DNA from: DSWT01 sp035373625
GTDB taxonomy: Bacteria > Chloroflexota > Anaerolineae > B4-G1 > SLSP01
Assembly: GCA_035373625.1 (NCBI GenBank)
Contig: DAOSNS010000001.1
Span: 354,927 to 418,926, forward strand
Reading direction: 5' to 3'
DNA: 64,000 nucleotides
Below the pieces are notes generated by a model. That model was not told the origin of the DNA, did not search any database, and saw only the letters and a program-made list of their open reading frames with translations. Position numbers and translations under genes: made by a program. Below are positions 23,459 to 33,444 of this stretch, piece after piece (the first letter of the stretch is position 1; the number at the start of each line of letters is the position of its first letter).

Positions 23459-26392
23459 ATGAGCAAACAATGGGTTTATCTGGCACGCAATGCCAAGGAA
23501 GATTATGCAAAAAATTATGGGCATACGCCCAGCCTCGATGAAATGAAGGTGCTTTTTGGGGGTAAAGGCGCCGGGTTGATTGAAATGACCTCTGCCCGGG
23601 TACCCGTCCCACCGACGTTCACCATCACCACCGAAGCTTGTGTGGAATATATGAACACGGGCAAGTTCCCTGAAGGAATGTGGGAGCAGGCCCTCGAGGC
23701 CCTCAAAGACATCGAAGCGCAGACCGGCAAAAAATTCGGCGATCCCAACAATCCACTGCTGGTTTCAGTGCGTTCCGGGGCGCGCACCTCTATGCCGGGG
23801 ATGATGGATACCGTCCTCAACCTGGGTCTTAACGAAGAGACCCGCGCCGCGCTGGCACGCCTCACCGGCAACGAGTGGTTTTCCTACGATGCTTATCGCC
23901 GCTTCATTGTGATGTTCTCCGATATCGTGATGGGATATTCCCGCGATCATTTCGAGAAGAAGCTGGATGAGCTGAAGGAAAAAGAGGGCGCGCAGAGCGA
24001 TGCCGAGGTCAGCCTTGAAGGATTGAAATGGCTGGTTGAAGAATACAAGCGCATGTACAAAGAGCACTTCGGCGAGGATTTCCCCACCGATCCCTATGCG
24101 CAACTTCAAGCTGCCATCAAGGCCGTGTTCAACTCCTGGAACGGCAAGCGCGCGGTGGATTATCGCATCCACGAAGGCATCCCGCACGATTGGGGCACCG
24201 CCGTCAACGTGTGCACGATGGTGTTCGGCAACATGGGCAACGACAGTGGCACCGGTGTTGCCTTTACCCGCGACCCTTCCACGGGTGAAAAAGTCTTCTA
24301 CGGCGACTATTTGATCAATGCGCAGGGTGAGGATGTGGTGGCCGGCATCCGCAATACCAAGCCCGTCCGCCGCATGGGTGAGGATATGCCGGAAATTTAT
24401 CAGCAATTGTTGGAGATCACCCAAAATCTGGAACGCCATTACCGCGATATGCAGGACACGGAATTCACCATCGAGCGCGGCAAATTGTGGATGCTGCAGA
24501 CCCGCAACGGCAAGCGTACCTCCCGCGCCGCCATCAAGATCGCCGTGGATATGGCGAACGAAGGTTTGATCACACGCGAAGAAGCCGTGATGCGCGTGAC
24601 GCCCAAAGAAGTGGATACCCTCCTGCACCCGCAGTTCGATGCGAAGGATGTGGAGAAGGCTAAGGAAGAAGGGCGTCTGTTGAGCCGTATCGGTGTGAAT
24701 GCTTCCCCCGGTGCTGCGGTGGGGATGCTGGCATTTGACGCCGACACTGCCGAAGCCTGGAAAAAGGAAGGCAAGGACGTCATCATGATCCGCCCGGAGA
24801 CCAAGCCCGAAGATGTCCACGGCATGGTGGCCTCCAAGGGTATCCTCACCAGCCGCGGCGGTGCGACGGCGCATGCTGCGGTGGTGGCACGCCAGTTCGG
24901 TATCCCTGCCGTCGTGGGCGCGCGCGACCTGGATATTGATGTCGAGGCCCGCGAAGTGCGCGTCAATGGCATGGTTTTGAAAGAAGGCGATTGGGCTTCG
25001 CTGGACGGTGCGACCGCCGAAGTATTCGCGGGAAAGATTGCGCTGACCGAGCCGGATTTCGACAAAGAAGTCGAACTGCGCACGCTGCTCGAATGGGCCG
25101 ATGCGATCGCTGCCCGTGAGAACGTTCGCCGCTGGCCGGGTGATTACAAGGGCTTCCCCACCCGTGGTTTGCAGGTCTGGACCAATGCCGACTACCCCAA
25201 AGACGCGCGCCGCGCACGCCTGTACGGCGCGAAGGGGATCGGGCTGTGCCGCACCGAGCACATGTTCTTTGAACAAGAACGCCTGCCTTTCGTGCAGCAG
25301 ATGATTCTCAATGCCGACGCTGCTCAGGCCCTGTTCGACCGCGAAAAGCGCTTGCAGACGATCCTCAATACCGGCAAGGAAGAGGGGGCGAACATTACGG
25401 CTGAACGGCGTGAAGAAGTCGCCAAAGAACTGGAAACCGTGCGCGCTGAGATTGCCGGGTCCGAGGCGGTCAAGGTTTACCGCGATGCTCTGGCGAAGCT
25501 GCTCCCGTCGCAGCGTTCGGACTTCTATGGTTTGTTCGAGGCGATGGATGGCTATCCGGTCATCATCCGCCTGATTGACCCGCCGCTGCACGAGTTCCTG
25601 CCGGGACAGTCTGAACTCATTCAGCGCGTGACCTTTATGGAAGCCAAGGGGCTGACAGAGATGGTGGACGACAAGGGGGTAGTCCATCAACTCGATCAAG
25701 AGAAATTGCTCCTGGCGGCGGTGGAGAAGATGCACGAGGCCAACCCGATGATGGGGTTGCGCGGCATCCGCCTGGGCATTACCTACCCCGACATCACCAA
25801 GATGCAGGTGCGCGCCATCTTTGAGGCGGCCTGCGATGCGACGCTCAAGGGCATTTCCGTGCATCCTGAGGTCATGATCCCCTTGACCGGCCATGTGAAC
25901 GAGTTGGCCGTTGTTCAGGAGGAGCTGGAAGCCGTCGCCAAACAGGTGATGGCCGAGAAGGGCGTCCAGATTGACTACAAGTTCGGGACGATGATCGAGA
26001 TCCCGCGCGCGGCGTTGACCTCATCCGAGATCGCCAGATACGCGCAGTTCTACTCCTTTGGCACCAACGACCTCACCCAGATGACCTACGGGTACAGCCG
26101 CGATGACGCCGAGCGGCGCTTCCTGGCCAAGTATGTCGAGTCCGGCATCCTGCCCAACAACCCGTTCCAGCAATTGGACCGCGACGGTGTGGGCAAGTTG
26201 ATGCAGATGTGCGTGCGCGATGGTCGGCAAACGCGCCCCGGCCTGGAGTGCGGTATCTGCGGTGAACATGGCGGTGACCCATCGTCTATCGAGTTCTGCC
26301 ACCTGGTTGGTTTGAATTACGTCTCTTGCTCGCCGTTCCGGGTGCCCGTGGCGCGGCTGGCGGCGGCGCAGGCCGTCCTCAAGCACAGCTAA
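23459..26392 (+). CDS. ppdK: pyruvate, phosphate dikinase
   Basis: 977 residues, slightly longer than the ~875-900 norm owing to an insertion between the central and C-terminal domains. It interconverts pyruvate + ATP + Pi with phosphoenolpyruvate + AMP + PPi. Domains: N-terminal ATP-grasp (1-~350; 'FGGKGAGLIEM', 'SVRSGARTSMPGMMDTVLNL'), swivelling phosphohistidine domain with His472 in 'RGGATAHAAVVA', and the C-terminal PEP/pyruvate barrel ('GLCRTEHMFF', 'GTNDLTQMTYG', 'CGICGEHGGDP' at 931-941 with the proton-donor Cys). An extra helical stretch near 650-680 ('EEGANITAERREEVAKELET') is the insertion. Own promoter and terminator. Fits a PPi-based glycolysis or gluconeogenesis. Confidence 0.97.
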   Translation: MSKQWVYLARNAKEDYAKNYGHTPSLDEMKVLFGGKGAGLIEMTSARVPVPPTFTITTEACVEYMNTGKFPEGMWEQALEALKDIEAQTGKKFGDPNNPLLVSVRSGARTSMPGMMDTVLNLGLNEETRAALARLTGNEWFSYDAYRRFIVMFSDIVMGYSRDHFEKKLDELKEKEGAQSDAEVSLEGLKWLVEEYKRMYKEHFGEDFPTDPYAQLQAAIKAVFNSWNGKRAVDYRIHEGIPHDWGTAVNVCTMVFGNMGNDSGTGVAFTRDPSTGEKVFYGDYLINAQGEDVVAGIRNTKPVRRMGEDMPEIYQQLLEITQNLERHYRDMQDTEFTIERGKLWMLQTRNGKRTSRAAIKIAVDMANEGLITREEAVMRVTPKEVDTLLHPQFDAKDVEKAKEEGRLLSRIGVNASPGAAVGMLAFDADTAEAWKKEGKDVIMIRPETKPEDVHGMVASKGILTSRGGATAHAAVVARQFGIPAVVGARDLDIDVEAREVRVNGMVLKEGDWASLDGATAEVFAGKIALTEPDFDKEVELRTLLEWADAIAARENVRRWPGDYKGFPTRGLQVWTNADYPKDARRARLYGAKGIGLCRTEHMFFEQERLPFVQQMILNADAAQALFDREKRLQTILNTGKEEGANITAERREEVAKELETVRAEIAGSEAVKVYRDALAKLLPSQRSDFYGLFEAMDGYPVIIRLIDPPLHEFLPGQSELIQRVTFMEAKGLTEMVDDKGVVHQLDQEKLLLAAVEKMHEANPMMGLRGIRLGITYPDITKMQVRAIFEAACDATLKGISVHPEVMIPLTGHVNELAVVQEELEAVAKQVMAEKGVQIDYKFGTMIEIPRAALTSSEIARYAQFYSFGTNDLTQMTYGYSRDDAERRFLAKYVESGILPNNPFQQLDRDGVGKLMQMCVRDGRQTRPGLECGICGEHGGDPSSIEFCHLVGLNYVSCSPFRVPVARLAAAQAVLKHS

Positions 26393-26416
26393 ATCGGGAC
26401 GCCTTGTTTGATCAAG

Positions 26417-26456
26417 ACAAGCAGCGCTCTGAGATAGGGCGCTGCTTGTTGTTCTT
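26417..26456 (+). terminator. terminator hairpin after ppdK
   Basis: A perfect 11-bp stem ACAAGCAGCGC/GCGCTGCTTGT (26417-26427 with 26439-26449), extendable by three pairs, followed by the modest T-rich stretch TGTTCTTT. Confidence 0.75.
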
Positions 26457-26468
26457 TGAGGAGATTAG

Positions 26469-27077
26469 ATGGCCGGGCCGGATTGGGAAGCGGTAAAGGC
26501 GTATGTGTTGGCGCTGTTGGAGCGTGGGTTGTCTTCCGACTTGTATTATCACGGCATCCATCACACCCGTGACGACGTATTACCGGCAGTGGAGCGTCTG
26601 GCGGCGCTGGCGGGTGTAGACGAGGACGACTTGTTGTTGTTGCGTACGGCAGCCCTGTATCACGATACGGGTTACATCGAGCAATACTCAAACAATGAGC
26701 CTGTGGGGGCGCGCTTTGCACGGGAGACACTGACGAATTTTGGCTATACGCCGGCTCAAATCGAGGCCATTGTGCAGATGATCCTGGCGACACGGATGCC
26801 CCAAACACCCCAGAATTTCCTGGAAGCCTTGCTTTGCGATGCCGATCTCGATTCCCTGGGGCGCGAGGACTATCTCGAAACCAGCCATAATCTGCGCGCC
26901 GAGTTGAGTGTGTACGGTACGCCGATCCCGCTCCCGGCCTGGTATCGGCGGCAGTTGGATTTTCTATCGTCTCATACCTATTTCACCGGGGTCGCACGCG
27001 CGTTGCGCGACGCCGGCAAACAGGCAAACATCCGGCGGCTTAAGGAGCTGCTTGCTGCAGCAGAAGCTCAATCCTGA
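26469..27077 (+). CDS. HD-domain phosphohydrolase
   Basis: 202 residues. Metal ligands of the HD fold: 'YHGIHHTRDDV' (His28-His32 region), 'ALYHDTGY' with His65-Asp66, and 'DADLDSLG' with Asp124. Members hydrolyse nucleotides, cyclic dinucleotides or (p)ppGpp; the length and lack of RelA motifs argue for a small generic HD hydrolase. Its 3' end overlaps the end of the convergent histidine kinase gene by 10 bp. Substrate unknown. Confidence 0.88.
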   Translation: MAGPDWEAVKAYVLALLERGLSSDLYYHGIHHTRDDVLPAVERLAALAGVDEDDLLLLRTAALYHDTGYIEQYSNNEPVGARFARETLTNFGYTPAQIEAIVQMILATRMPQTPQNFLEALLCDADLDSLGREDYLETSHNLRAELSVYGTPIPLPAWYRRQLDFLSSHTYFTGVARALRDAGKQANIRRLKELLAAAEAQS

Positions 27078-28312
27078 AGCGGCAGCGTGAACACGAATTT
27101 GCTACCGATACCGTTGTCCCCGGTTTCCACCCAAATTTTTCCGCCGTGCGCGCGGACAACCAGATAACAGAAGCGTAACCCCAGTCCGAATCCCTGATGG
27201 TGTTTTTCTGTACCGGATACCTGCACAAAACGGTCGAAGATGTGCTCGCGTTCTGCCGGTGGAATCCCCGGCCCGGTGTCATTGACGCTCACAACTATGT
27301 ATTTATCTTGCAGCGTGGCGGCGACGGTGATGTCGCCAGAGGGCGCGTATTTGAGCGCGTTGTCCATCAGATTGTACAACACTCGCTCGATCAGCTCTGC
27401 GTCTATCACTACATAGGGGAGTTCGGAAGTAATATGGGGGTGCAGTCTGACATTGCGCTGCATCACCAGTGGCGTCAATGAGGTGATGGTCGTGTGAATC
27501 AATTCCGCTATATCTGTCGGCTGCCGGTTCAGATGCATTTCTCCGGCTTCCAGCCGCGACGTGTCGAGCAACGTGTCAATCAGGCGGCGCATGCGGCTGT
27601 AGGCCGAGCGTCCCACGTTGAGGAGTTGTTGATTGGCGGCGCGGATTTCCGGCGGCATGGTCACATCGAGCATTTCGAGGACGTTGATGAGGATGTTGAG
27701 GGGGTTGCGCAGGTCGTGGACGATGAGATCCACCGTCTCTTGACGCATCTGTTGGATGGCGAGCAGTTCTTCTTCCCTGGTCTTTAGTTCTGAAACCTGC
27801 TTTTTCAATTGATAACCGATCTGCGTCGTAACGTCGCGGATGGTATCGGCTGCGCGCAGGCGCGTGCTGATCGTTGCCATGATGTCGGCGCTGACAGAAG
27901 GGCTTTCGCCGAGCAGGCGCATGAAGTCGTCTTGATGGATTTGGAGCACCCGCAAATCCGTCAATGCGATGATCGAGGCCGAGCGCGGTTGATTTTCGAG
28001 CAGTGCCATCTCACCCAGGATGTCCCCCGGTCCGCGAAGTCCCAGAATGGTGGGCGATTCCAGGTTCCCTTTCATAACGAGTGCTTGCCCGGACCACACC
28101 AGGTAAGCGATGTTGCCTGCGTCCCCTTCATGAAAGACTACCTCGCCGGGCGCGAAAGTTTGTTCGGTCATCGTCTGTGTCAGTGCCTCGCGGGCATCCT
28201 GGGGCATCAAACGCAAGAGATGGACGTTGTCTACCAACATTGTATCTACCGTTTCGCGTTGGACGGACAGTAAATGCTCAAGTTCTTCTGGTGTGAGTTT
28301 GTCCGGCAGCAT
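27068..28312 (-). CDS. cNMP-binding-domain sensor histidine kinase
   Basis: 414 residues from the ATG at 28312, preceded by AGGGAG; an ATG ten codons earlier lacks a site. No membrane segment. The cyclic-nucleotide-binding domain (about 35-155) shows 'FAPGEVVFHEGDAGNIAYLV' and 'GDILGEMALLENQPRSAS', the phosphate-cassette position. A coiled coil (165-190) leads to HisKA with His199 in 'LIVHDLRNPL', then HATPase_c with 'NLMDNALKYAP', 'VNDTGPGIP' and 'GFGLGL'. It should couple intracellular cNMP to phosphotransfer. Last gene of the signalling operon; the cyclase giant lies just upstream. No response regulator is adjacent; the CheY protein at 18.5 kb is one candidate. Confidence 0.92.
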   Translation of the reverse strand: MLPDKLTPEELEHLLSVQRETVDTMLVDNVHLLRLMPQDAREALTQTMTEQTFAPGEVVFHEGDAGNIAYLVWSGQALVMKGNLESPTILGLRGPGDILGEMALLENQPRSASIIALTDLRVLQIHQDDFMRLLGESPSVSADIMATISTRLRAADTIRDVTTQIGYQLKKQVSELKTREEELLAIQQMRQETVDLIVHDLRNPLNILINVLEMLDVTMPPEIRAANQQLLNVGRSAYSRMRRLIDTLLDTSRLEAGEMHLNRQPTDIAELIHTTITSLTPLVMQRNVRLHPHITSELPYVVIDAELIERVLYNLMDNALKYAPSGDITVAATLQDKYIVVSVNDTGPGIPPAEREHIFDRFVQVSGTEKHHQGFGLGLRFCYLVVRAHGGKIWVETGDNGIGSKFVFTLPLQD

Positions 28313-28370
28313 GGTTGTCTCCCTGGAAGAGTATTTGGACATTGGAACAGTAAATTGGTACGTTGAGATG

Positions 28371-31300
28371 TCAGGGCGCTGCCTGCGCCATGCGTTTGTT
28401 GATCTCTTGATTGACCTTCACGTTTTCCAGGAAAATTTTGCGGTCTTCGGGGTCTTGCAAACGATTGGCCTGCGCCTGCATCTCGTTGTATGCTGCCTGG
28501 AGGAAGGTGCCGGCTTCCGGTGACCCAAGCGCCGTGAGCACGATGGCGTGGTTCAGGGCGATCTTCTGCGCCTCTTCGACATCCTTCTGCCGTGCTAGCA
28601 ATGTCACCGCACGCTGCGAGGCTTCCAACGCTTCTTCCTGCTTCCCCTGTCCCAGGTAGGCGCGCCCCAGATACGACAGATTTTCGATGACTTCCGCTTT
28701 GAGCACCAGTTTTTCGTTGAGATCGAGCGCCTGCTTCAAGTGCTCTTCGGCTTCTGTCCACTGCTCGCGGTGCAAAGCCAGCAACCCCATCCCCTGGTGG
28801 TAGTAGCTGATCACGCGAGCATTGTTGGGGACTTGATCCCATACCGTATAGCAGGCCCGCAAAGCCGCGTCGGCCAGATCGTCACGCCCCTGGTCAAGGT
28901 AGACCATCGCCATATAGAAGTGGGCAAACCCCTGACCGGTAAGGTCGTTGTTCTGTTGCTTCAGGGCCAATGACTTCTCGAACGTGTCCAATGCGCGCGT
29001 ATACGCGCCCATACGCCATTGCACCCGTGCCAGATTGGTCAGGTGAATCCCTGCCTGGAAGGTGTCGCCCCGCGACTCGGCCAGTTCGAGCGCTCGCGAA
29101 TGTTGGCGGATAGCGTCATCGTAGTTGGCCTGCTTGAGCGCGACCATGCCGATGTACATCACGCTCCACCCGAGGTTGGCAAGGTCACCGTTGGCTTCGT
29201 ACAGGGCAGCCGCGCTTTCCAGGGACGTTTTCGCCTGTTCGTAATTGCCGATCTCGTAAGCGATGACGCCGATCTGATAAAGCGTATTGGCTTGCCCGAC
29301 CTGGTCACCGAGTTTCTTCTGGTGTTCCAGTAAGTCGAGATAACGTTCGATGGCGGTCAGGTTCGCGTATTCATTGCGGGCACGTCGGGCCGCCATTTCG
29401 AGGTACTTGATGGCGCTCTCGTCGTCGTCGCTGCGGTGATAATGATGCGCCAGAATGTCGCAGTGCTGTTCGAGCTTGTCGGCGTAGAGTGACTCCAGTG
29501 TTCGCGCGACCGAGAGGTGGAACTCGCGGCGGTGCCTGGTGAGCAAGCTGTTGTACGCCGCTTCGTGGATCAGCGTGTCGGTGAAGATGTAATCCGCATC
29601 GGGAGCACGCTCCGGGCGCAACAGGCCATCGCGTTCCAATTGCGCCAGCCAGGCGTCAATTTGCTCGTCGGCTTTTGCCAGCTCGCGGAACACCGCTAAC
29701 TGGAACTGCCGTCCAACCACAGCCGCTTTTTGCAATGCTTGTCGGCTATCTTCCGTCAGGCGATCAATGCGCGCGGCAACCGCGGCTTGCAGGGTATTCG
29801 GCACCTGAAGTTTGGCGACTTTGCTCGGATCTACTTTCCATAGACCGGGGTGTTCCATATCCAGGAAGACCGCGCCGCTGTCAAGCAAGCTCCGCACCAC
29901 TTCTTCCAGGTAGAAGGGGTTGCCGGTAGCCTTGTCCAGGATCTTTTCGACGACCAGCGGGTCGAACTCGGCGCCGGGCAGCAGGGCTTCCAGAAGCCGT
30001 TCTGAATCGGCTCTGGAGAGCGGGGTGAGCGTGATCTCGGTGTAACGGTGCGGATAACCGTTAGCGGCGGCATCGCGCAACTGCCAGCATCCTTTATCGC
30101 GCATCACCCGGAAACTAAAGAAGAACATAATCGCGGCATAATCGGCCGCTTCGATGAGATTTTCAAATAGCGCCAGCGAAGCCTCGTCTGCCCAGTGTAG
30201 ATCGTCCAGGGCGATGACCATGGGATGTTGGCGCGCCAGGCCGGTGAAGAACTTTGTGGCAGCCCAAAAAGTCTGTTTCTGGCGGATTTTGGGCGCCATT
30301 TCTTTGACCCAGGCCCATTCTTCGCCAAGTTCCAGTCCCATGATGTGCGCCAGGAAGGGGATGGCGTCCATCGCATCCTCTTTCATAAATGCTTCCCCCC
30401 GTTCCCACAGCGCGTAGAGGATGTCTTCCTCGCTGGCGTCGGGGGCCAGTCGCAATGCGCCGCGCAACACTTGTGCCGCCAGCCAGTAACTTATTTGCTC
30501 GCTGAAGGACATCGCCTGGCCTTCGACCCAGACGAGGTCGGCGGCGTCCTCTTGCGCGAGCAGCCATGTTTTCAGGTCGTGCCTGAGGCGGGATTTGCCC
30601 AGGCCGCTTTCGCCGAGAAGGGTGATGATTTGCCCGCGCCGGTTGCGGAGCAAGTCGTTGGCGCGCTCCTGGAGTGTCTTGAACACCGCATCCCGGCCGA
30701 TGAGGGGGACTGCCGTATCGGCCAGCCCGCGCGTTGGCCCGATCTCTGCACGTCGCCCCAACACTTCGTAAGTGGGAATGACGATCTGCTTGCCTTTGAC
30801 GCGCAGGTCAAAGCGGTCGCTGAGATTGAAATAAGCGCGCACTTGCTCTTCAGTTTTATTGCTGATGTAGATGCTGCCCCATTTCGCGTAGGACATCAGC
30901 CGCGCCGCCATGTTGATGTCATCCCCCATCAACGTGTATTCCTGGCGCAGGTCCAACGCGCCGGCATTGCCCGAAAAGAGAAAGCCGGTGTTGATGCCGA
31001 TGCGCTGTTCAAATCGGAAAACGCCCACCGGCGTGCGCAAGGCGGCGAAGTTCTTGCGCACAGCCTTCTGCATATCCAATGCTGTGTAGACGGCGAGCAC
31101 CGGGTCATCGTCGTGGGCGATGGGCGCGCCGAAGAAAATAACCAGCCGGTCGCCGATGGCATACTGATCCATGCGCGCCAGTGTGCCCCCATAGCCTCTC
31201 ACAATATCTACCATATCCTTGTAGTAGTCGTTAAGGTGTTTGGTGATGAGATCGGGGAAGGTGTCGCCCAATTTGCCGATCAGATCGCTCATCCCCTTGT

Positions 31301-32642
31301 AGTTGACGAACATGGATGTGACCGGGCGGTATTCCGGCACAATGCGGGCGCCGTCGGGGTTATCTTTGATGCGGGCGACAAGCTCATCGGCCAGGTAAGG
31401 GGTAAGCCTGTCAAGACGCTCCACCAGGTAAGCGATTTGCTGCTGTACGTCACCTTCCGGCGGCTCCTGCCAGACGGTGTGTCCCAGTGTGCTGAGGTCG
31501 GCCGGCGGCGCCGTGACAAGCCTGACGTATGCTTCGTCCGGCTCTTTGGTGACTGGGGCCACCGTGACCAGATCACCGAGTAGGGCGTAGGTCTCTTTGG
31601 TCATCGCGGCCTCGCCGGGGTTGGCGTGCCCTTCGGCCTCTTCCGCCAGGTTGACGGTGGTGCCGGTAGTGACGTAAGCCATCAGGCCGTTGATGTCATT
31701 ATGGCGCGGGTTGGGGGGAACGCCGATGTGGGCTGCGAAGTACGGCCCGGCGGAGATGCCACACTTAATTTGCAGCGTGCGTTTCTGTCCGGCGGCTTCG
31801 ATGGCGGCGAATTTGTCTTGCTTCATCACTTCCAACATCGCCAGCGCCGTCTGACAAGCCTTGAGGGCACCTGCACGCATTTCGTCATCATCTTTGGCGG
31901 GGAAAACGCCCAGCAGTGCATCCCCGCCGAACTTGAGCAGTGTCCCCCCGTGATCGAAGAGCACGCGCACCAGATCGGTGAACAAGCTATCCACGATTTC
32001 GGCGATGCGCTCCGCGCCGTCCTCGGCTTGCTTGAGGGCTTCGGATAGTGGTGTGAAGCCGGAAACATCACCGAAGATGAACACCCCGCGTTCCATCCCG
32101 CCGCGCGGCACACCGACAGGTTGCGGATCCATCCACACGGGCTGTGGCAGATAAGTCTTCACCGTCCTGAGCAGACTCGCCAGATGGTCGCGCACGGCGA
32201 TGAAGTCGCGCTCTTTGGGGCGGCGTTCCAGCGGTTCGTAGAGAGCAGTGGGAAGGTAAGGTTGCAGCGCCGGTCGCAGTTCTTCGAGCGGACGCACTTC
32301 GGGGAGCGGCAGGGTGACGGTAGGCGCAGGTGGCGTGGCCGGAGCGGGTGGGGGGACGGCGGCGGACGGTGTTGCAGGTGGCGTCGCCGGTTGCATGACA
32401 GGTGCAATGGCCGGTTGTGGCGGTTGGACCGGCATCGCGGGGGCTATGACGGGTTGCGGTTGTCCCACCGCGACGGCGCCGCCCTGGCTCACGAACGCGC
32501 CGCAATGCGTGCAATAACGTGCCTGTGGCGGGAGCAAGGTATGGCACACACTACACACATTGCCGGCGACAAGCTGCAGGCCACATCCCATACAAAAACG
32601 GGCTTGGGTTGGGTTGATGGTTCCACATACGGGACATTGCAT
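28371..32642 (-). CDS. soluble-adenylyl-cyclase-like protein: zinc ribbons, two cyclase domains, AAA ATPase, TPRs
   Basis: 1423 residues, GGGAGG before the ATG. Order: two CxxC zinc ribbons (1-~50), Pro/Ala linker, class III cyclase domain C1 (~185-370), C2 (~440-620), P-loop ATPase (~640-900, Walker A 'GESGLGKS' with Lys683), then TPR helices to the end ('ALELAESRGDTFQAGIHLTNL'). C1 keeps both metal aspartates (Asp192 in 'FGDVSGFT', Asp241 in 'GGDALLG') but has Glu in place of the transition-state Arg. C2 has Asn447 at the first metal position yet keeps Asn577/Arg581 ('DINMAARLM'). One composite active site, as in mammalian sAC, is expected. Likely makes cAMP for the cNMP proteins around it. 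Confidence 0.85.
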   Translation of the reverse strand: MQCPVCGTINPTQARFCMGCGLQLVAGNVCSVCHTLLPPQARYCTHCGAFVSQGGAVAVGQPQPVIAPAMPVQPPQPAIAPVMQPATPPATPSAAVPPPAPATPPAPTVTLPLPEVRPLEELRPALQPYLPTALYEPLERRPKERDFIAVRDHLASLLRTVKTYLPQPVWMDPQPVGVPRGGMERGVFIFGDVSGFTPLSEALKQAEDGAERIAEIVDSLFTDLVRVLFDHGGTLLKFGGDALLGVFPAKDDDEMRAGALKACQTALAMLEVMKQDKFAAIEAAGQKRTLQIKCGISAGPYFAAHIGVPPNPRHNDINGLMAYVTTGTTVNLAEEAEGHANPGEAAMTKETYALLGDLVTVAPVTKEPDEAYVRLVTAPPADLSTLGHTVWQEPPEGDVQQQIAYLVERLDRLTPYLADELVARIKDNPDGARIVPEYRPVTSMFVNYKGMSDLIGKLGDTFPDLITKHLNDYYKDMVDIVRGYGGTLARMDQYAIGDRLVIFFGAPIAHDDDPVLAVYTALDMQKAVRKNFAALRTPVGVFRFEQRIGINTGFLFSGNAGALDLRQEYTLMGDDINMAARLMSYAKWGSIYISNKTEEQVRAYFNLSDRFDLRVKGKQIVIPTYEVLGRRAEIGPTRGLADTAVPLIGRDAVFKTLQERANDLLRNRRGQIITLLGESGLGKSRLRHDLKTWLLAQEDAADLVWVEGQAMSFSEQISYWLAAQVLRGALRLAPDASEEDILYALWERGEAFMKEDAMDAIPFLAHIMGLELGEEWAWVKEMAPKIRQKQTFWAATKFFTGLARQHPMVIALDDLHWADEASLALFENLIEAADYAAIMFFFSFRVMRDKGCWQLRDAAANGYPHRYTEITLTPLSRADSERLLEALLPGAEFDPLVVEKILDKATGNPFYLEEVVRSLLDSGAVFLDMEHPGLWKVDPSKVAKLQVPNTLQAAVAARIDRLTEDSRQALQKAAVVGRQFQLAVFRELAKADEQIDAWLAQLERDGLLRPERAPDADYIFTDTLIHEAAYNSLLTRHRREFHLSVARTLESLYADKLEQHCDILAHHYHRSDDDESAIKYLEMAARRARNEYANLTAIERYLDLLEHQKKLGDQVGQANTLYQIGVIAYEIGNYEQAKTSLESAAALYEANGDLANLGWSVMYIGMVALKQANYDDAIRQHSRALELAESRGDTFQAGIHLTNLARVQWRMGAYTRALDTFEKSLALKQQNNDLTGQGFAHFYMAMVYLDQGRDDLADAALRACYTVWDQVPNNARVISYYHQGMGLLALHREQWTEAEEHLKQALDLNEKLVLKAEVIENLSYLGRAYLGQGKQEEALEASQRAVTLLARQKDVEEAQKIALNHAIVLTALGSPEAGTFLQAAYNEMQAQANRLQDPEDRKIFLENVKVNQEINKRMAQAAP

Positions 32643-32678
32643 GGCTGGTTCCTCCCTGATCTGGACAATCCAAAAACC

Positions 32679-33389
32679 CTATTTGCGCCGGCGCAAGAGG
32701 CTCGCCTTGTTCTGGAGCGTCTGGAAATAGTCGGTCTCGGTGATTTCTTCAAGCTGTTTTTGGCGTTTTGCCTCGTTGATTTCGATGCGCAGCTCTTCGA
32801 CCTGGCGGCGCAGGTCTTCTTCGCGTTGTTGAACCTGGGCGGCCATCTGCGCGAATTCGGCGGCCAGGGTCTCTATGGAGCGATCCTGATAGTCCTTGCT
32901 GGCCGCAAAGGTACGGTCGTACTGGCCAACGGCGACGCGCCGAATCCACTCGCGGACCTCGGACAGGAACTCGGTGGTATAGCGAATGCGGTCGTTCAGT
33001 CCGGCCATGACCGCAAGTGCCATATCGGGATAGGTGCGCAGCAGTTGCCGAAAGTCATCGCCGGTCAACACGAGGACTTCGCCAGCTTCCAGAGCGCGCG
33101 CGCTCAACGAGCGAGGCTGGTTATCAATGATGGCCATCTCGCCGAGGGCTTCGTTGGCCTCTAAAATGCGGATGGGGTGTTCCTCGCCGGGCTTGGCGGC
33201 ATCCGGCGTGAAGATGGCAATGCGCCCACTGCGCACGATGTACATCTCGTCACCGGGGTCACCACGCGCGAAGAGGACCTCGCCGGCAGTCAAGGCGCGA
33301 GGTTTGAGCACGGCGGCAATGTCATTGAGCGCGTCATCCGGTAGACGGTTGAACAGCAGGATATGCTTGAGTTGTGCAATCTCCATCAT
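32679..33389 (-). CDS. cNMP-binding-domain protein with conserved coiled-coil tail
   Basis: 236 residues. A Crp-like cyclic-nucleotide-binding fold (about 8-125: 'LTAGEVLFARGDPGDEMYIV', 'NEALGEMAIIDNQPRSLSA') without a helix-turn-helix, then helices and a coiled coil ('EDLRRQVEELRIEI') ending in 'EEITETDYFQTLQNKASLLR'. The same tail closes the HAMP/GAF sensor at 40039-42006. It lies between the two cyclase-like genes, so it is a likely effector of their product. AGGAGG precedes the ATG. Confidence 0.85.
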   Translation of the reverse strand: MMEIAQLKHILLFNRLPDDALNDIAAVLKPRALTAGEVLFARGDPGDEMYIVRSGRIAIFTPDAAKPGEEHPIRILEANEALGEMAIIDNQPRSLSARALEAGEVLVLTGDDFRQLLRTYPDMALAVMAGLNDRIRYTTEFLSEVREWIRRVAVGQYDRTFAASKDYQDRSIETLAAEFAQMAAQVQQREEDLRRQVEELRIEINEAKRQKQLEEITETDYFQTLQNKASLLRRRK

Positions 33390-33444
33390 CTTGTTCCTCC
33401 TGGAATTTCATTTGCACGTTGGAACGTTTGACAAGTATTTTAGC

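Noticed and set aside
23765..25894. 709-codon open frame on the minus strand
   Set aside because: Lies wholly antisense to ppdK, whose motifs are intact in the plus frame; the product is low-complexity His/Arg/Gly-rich.
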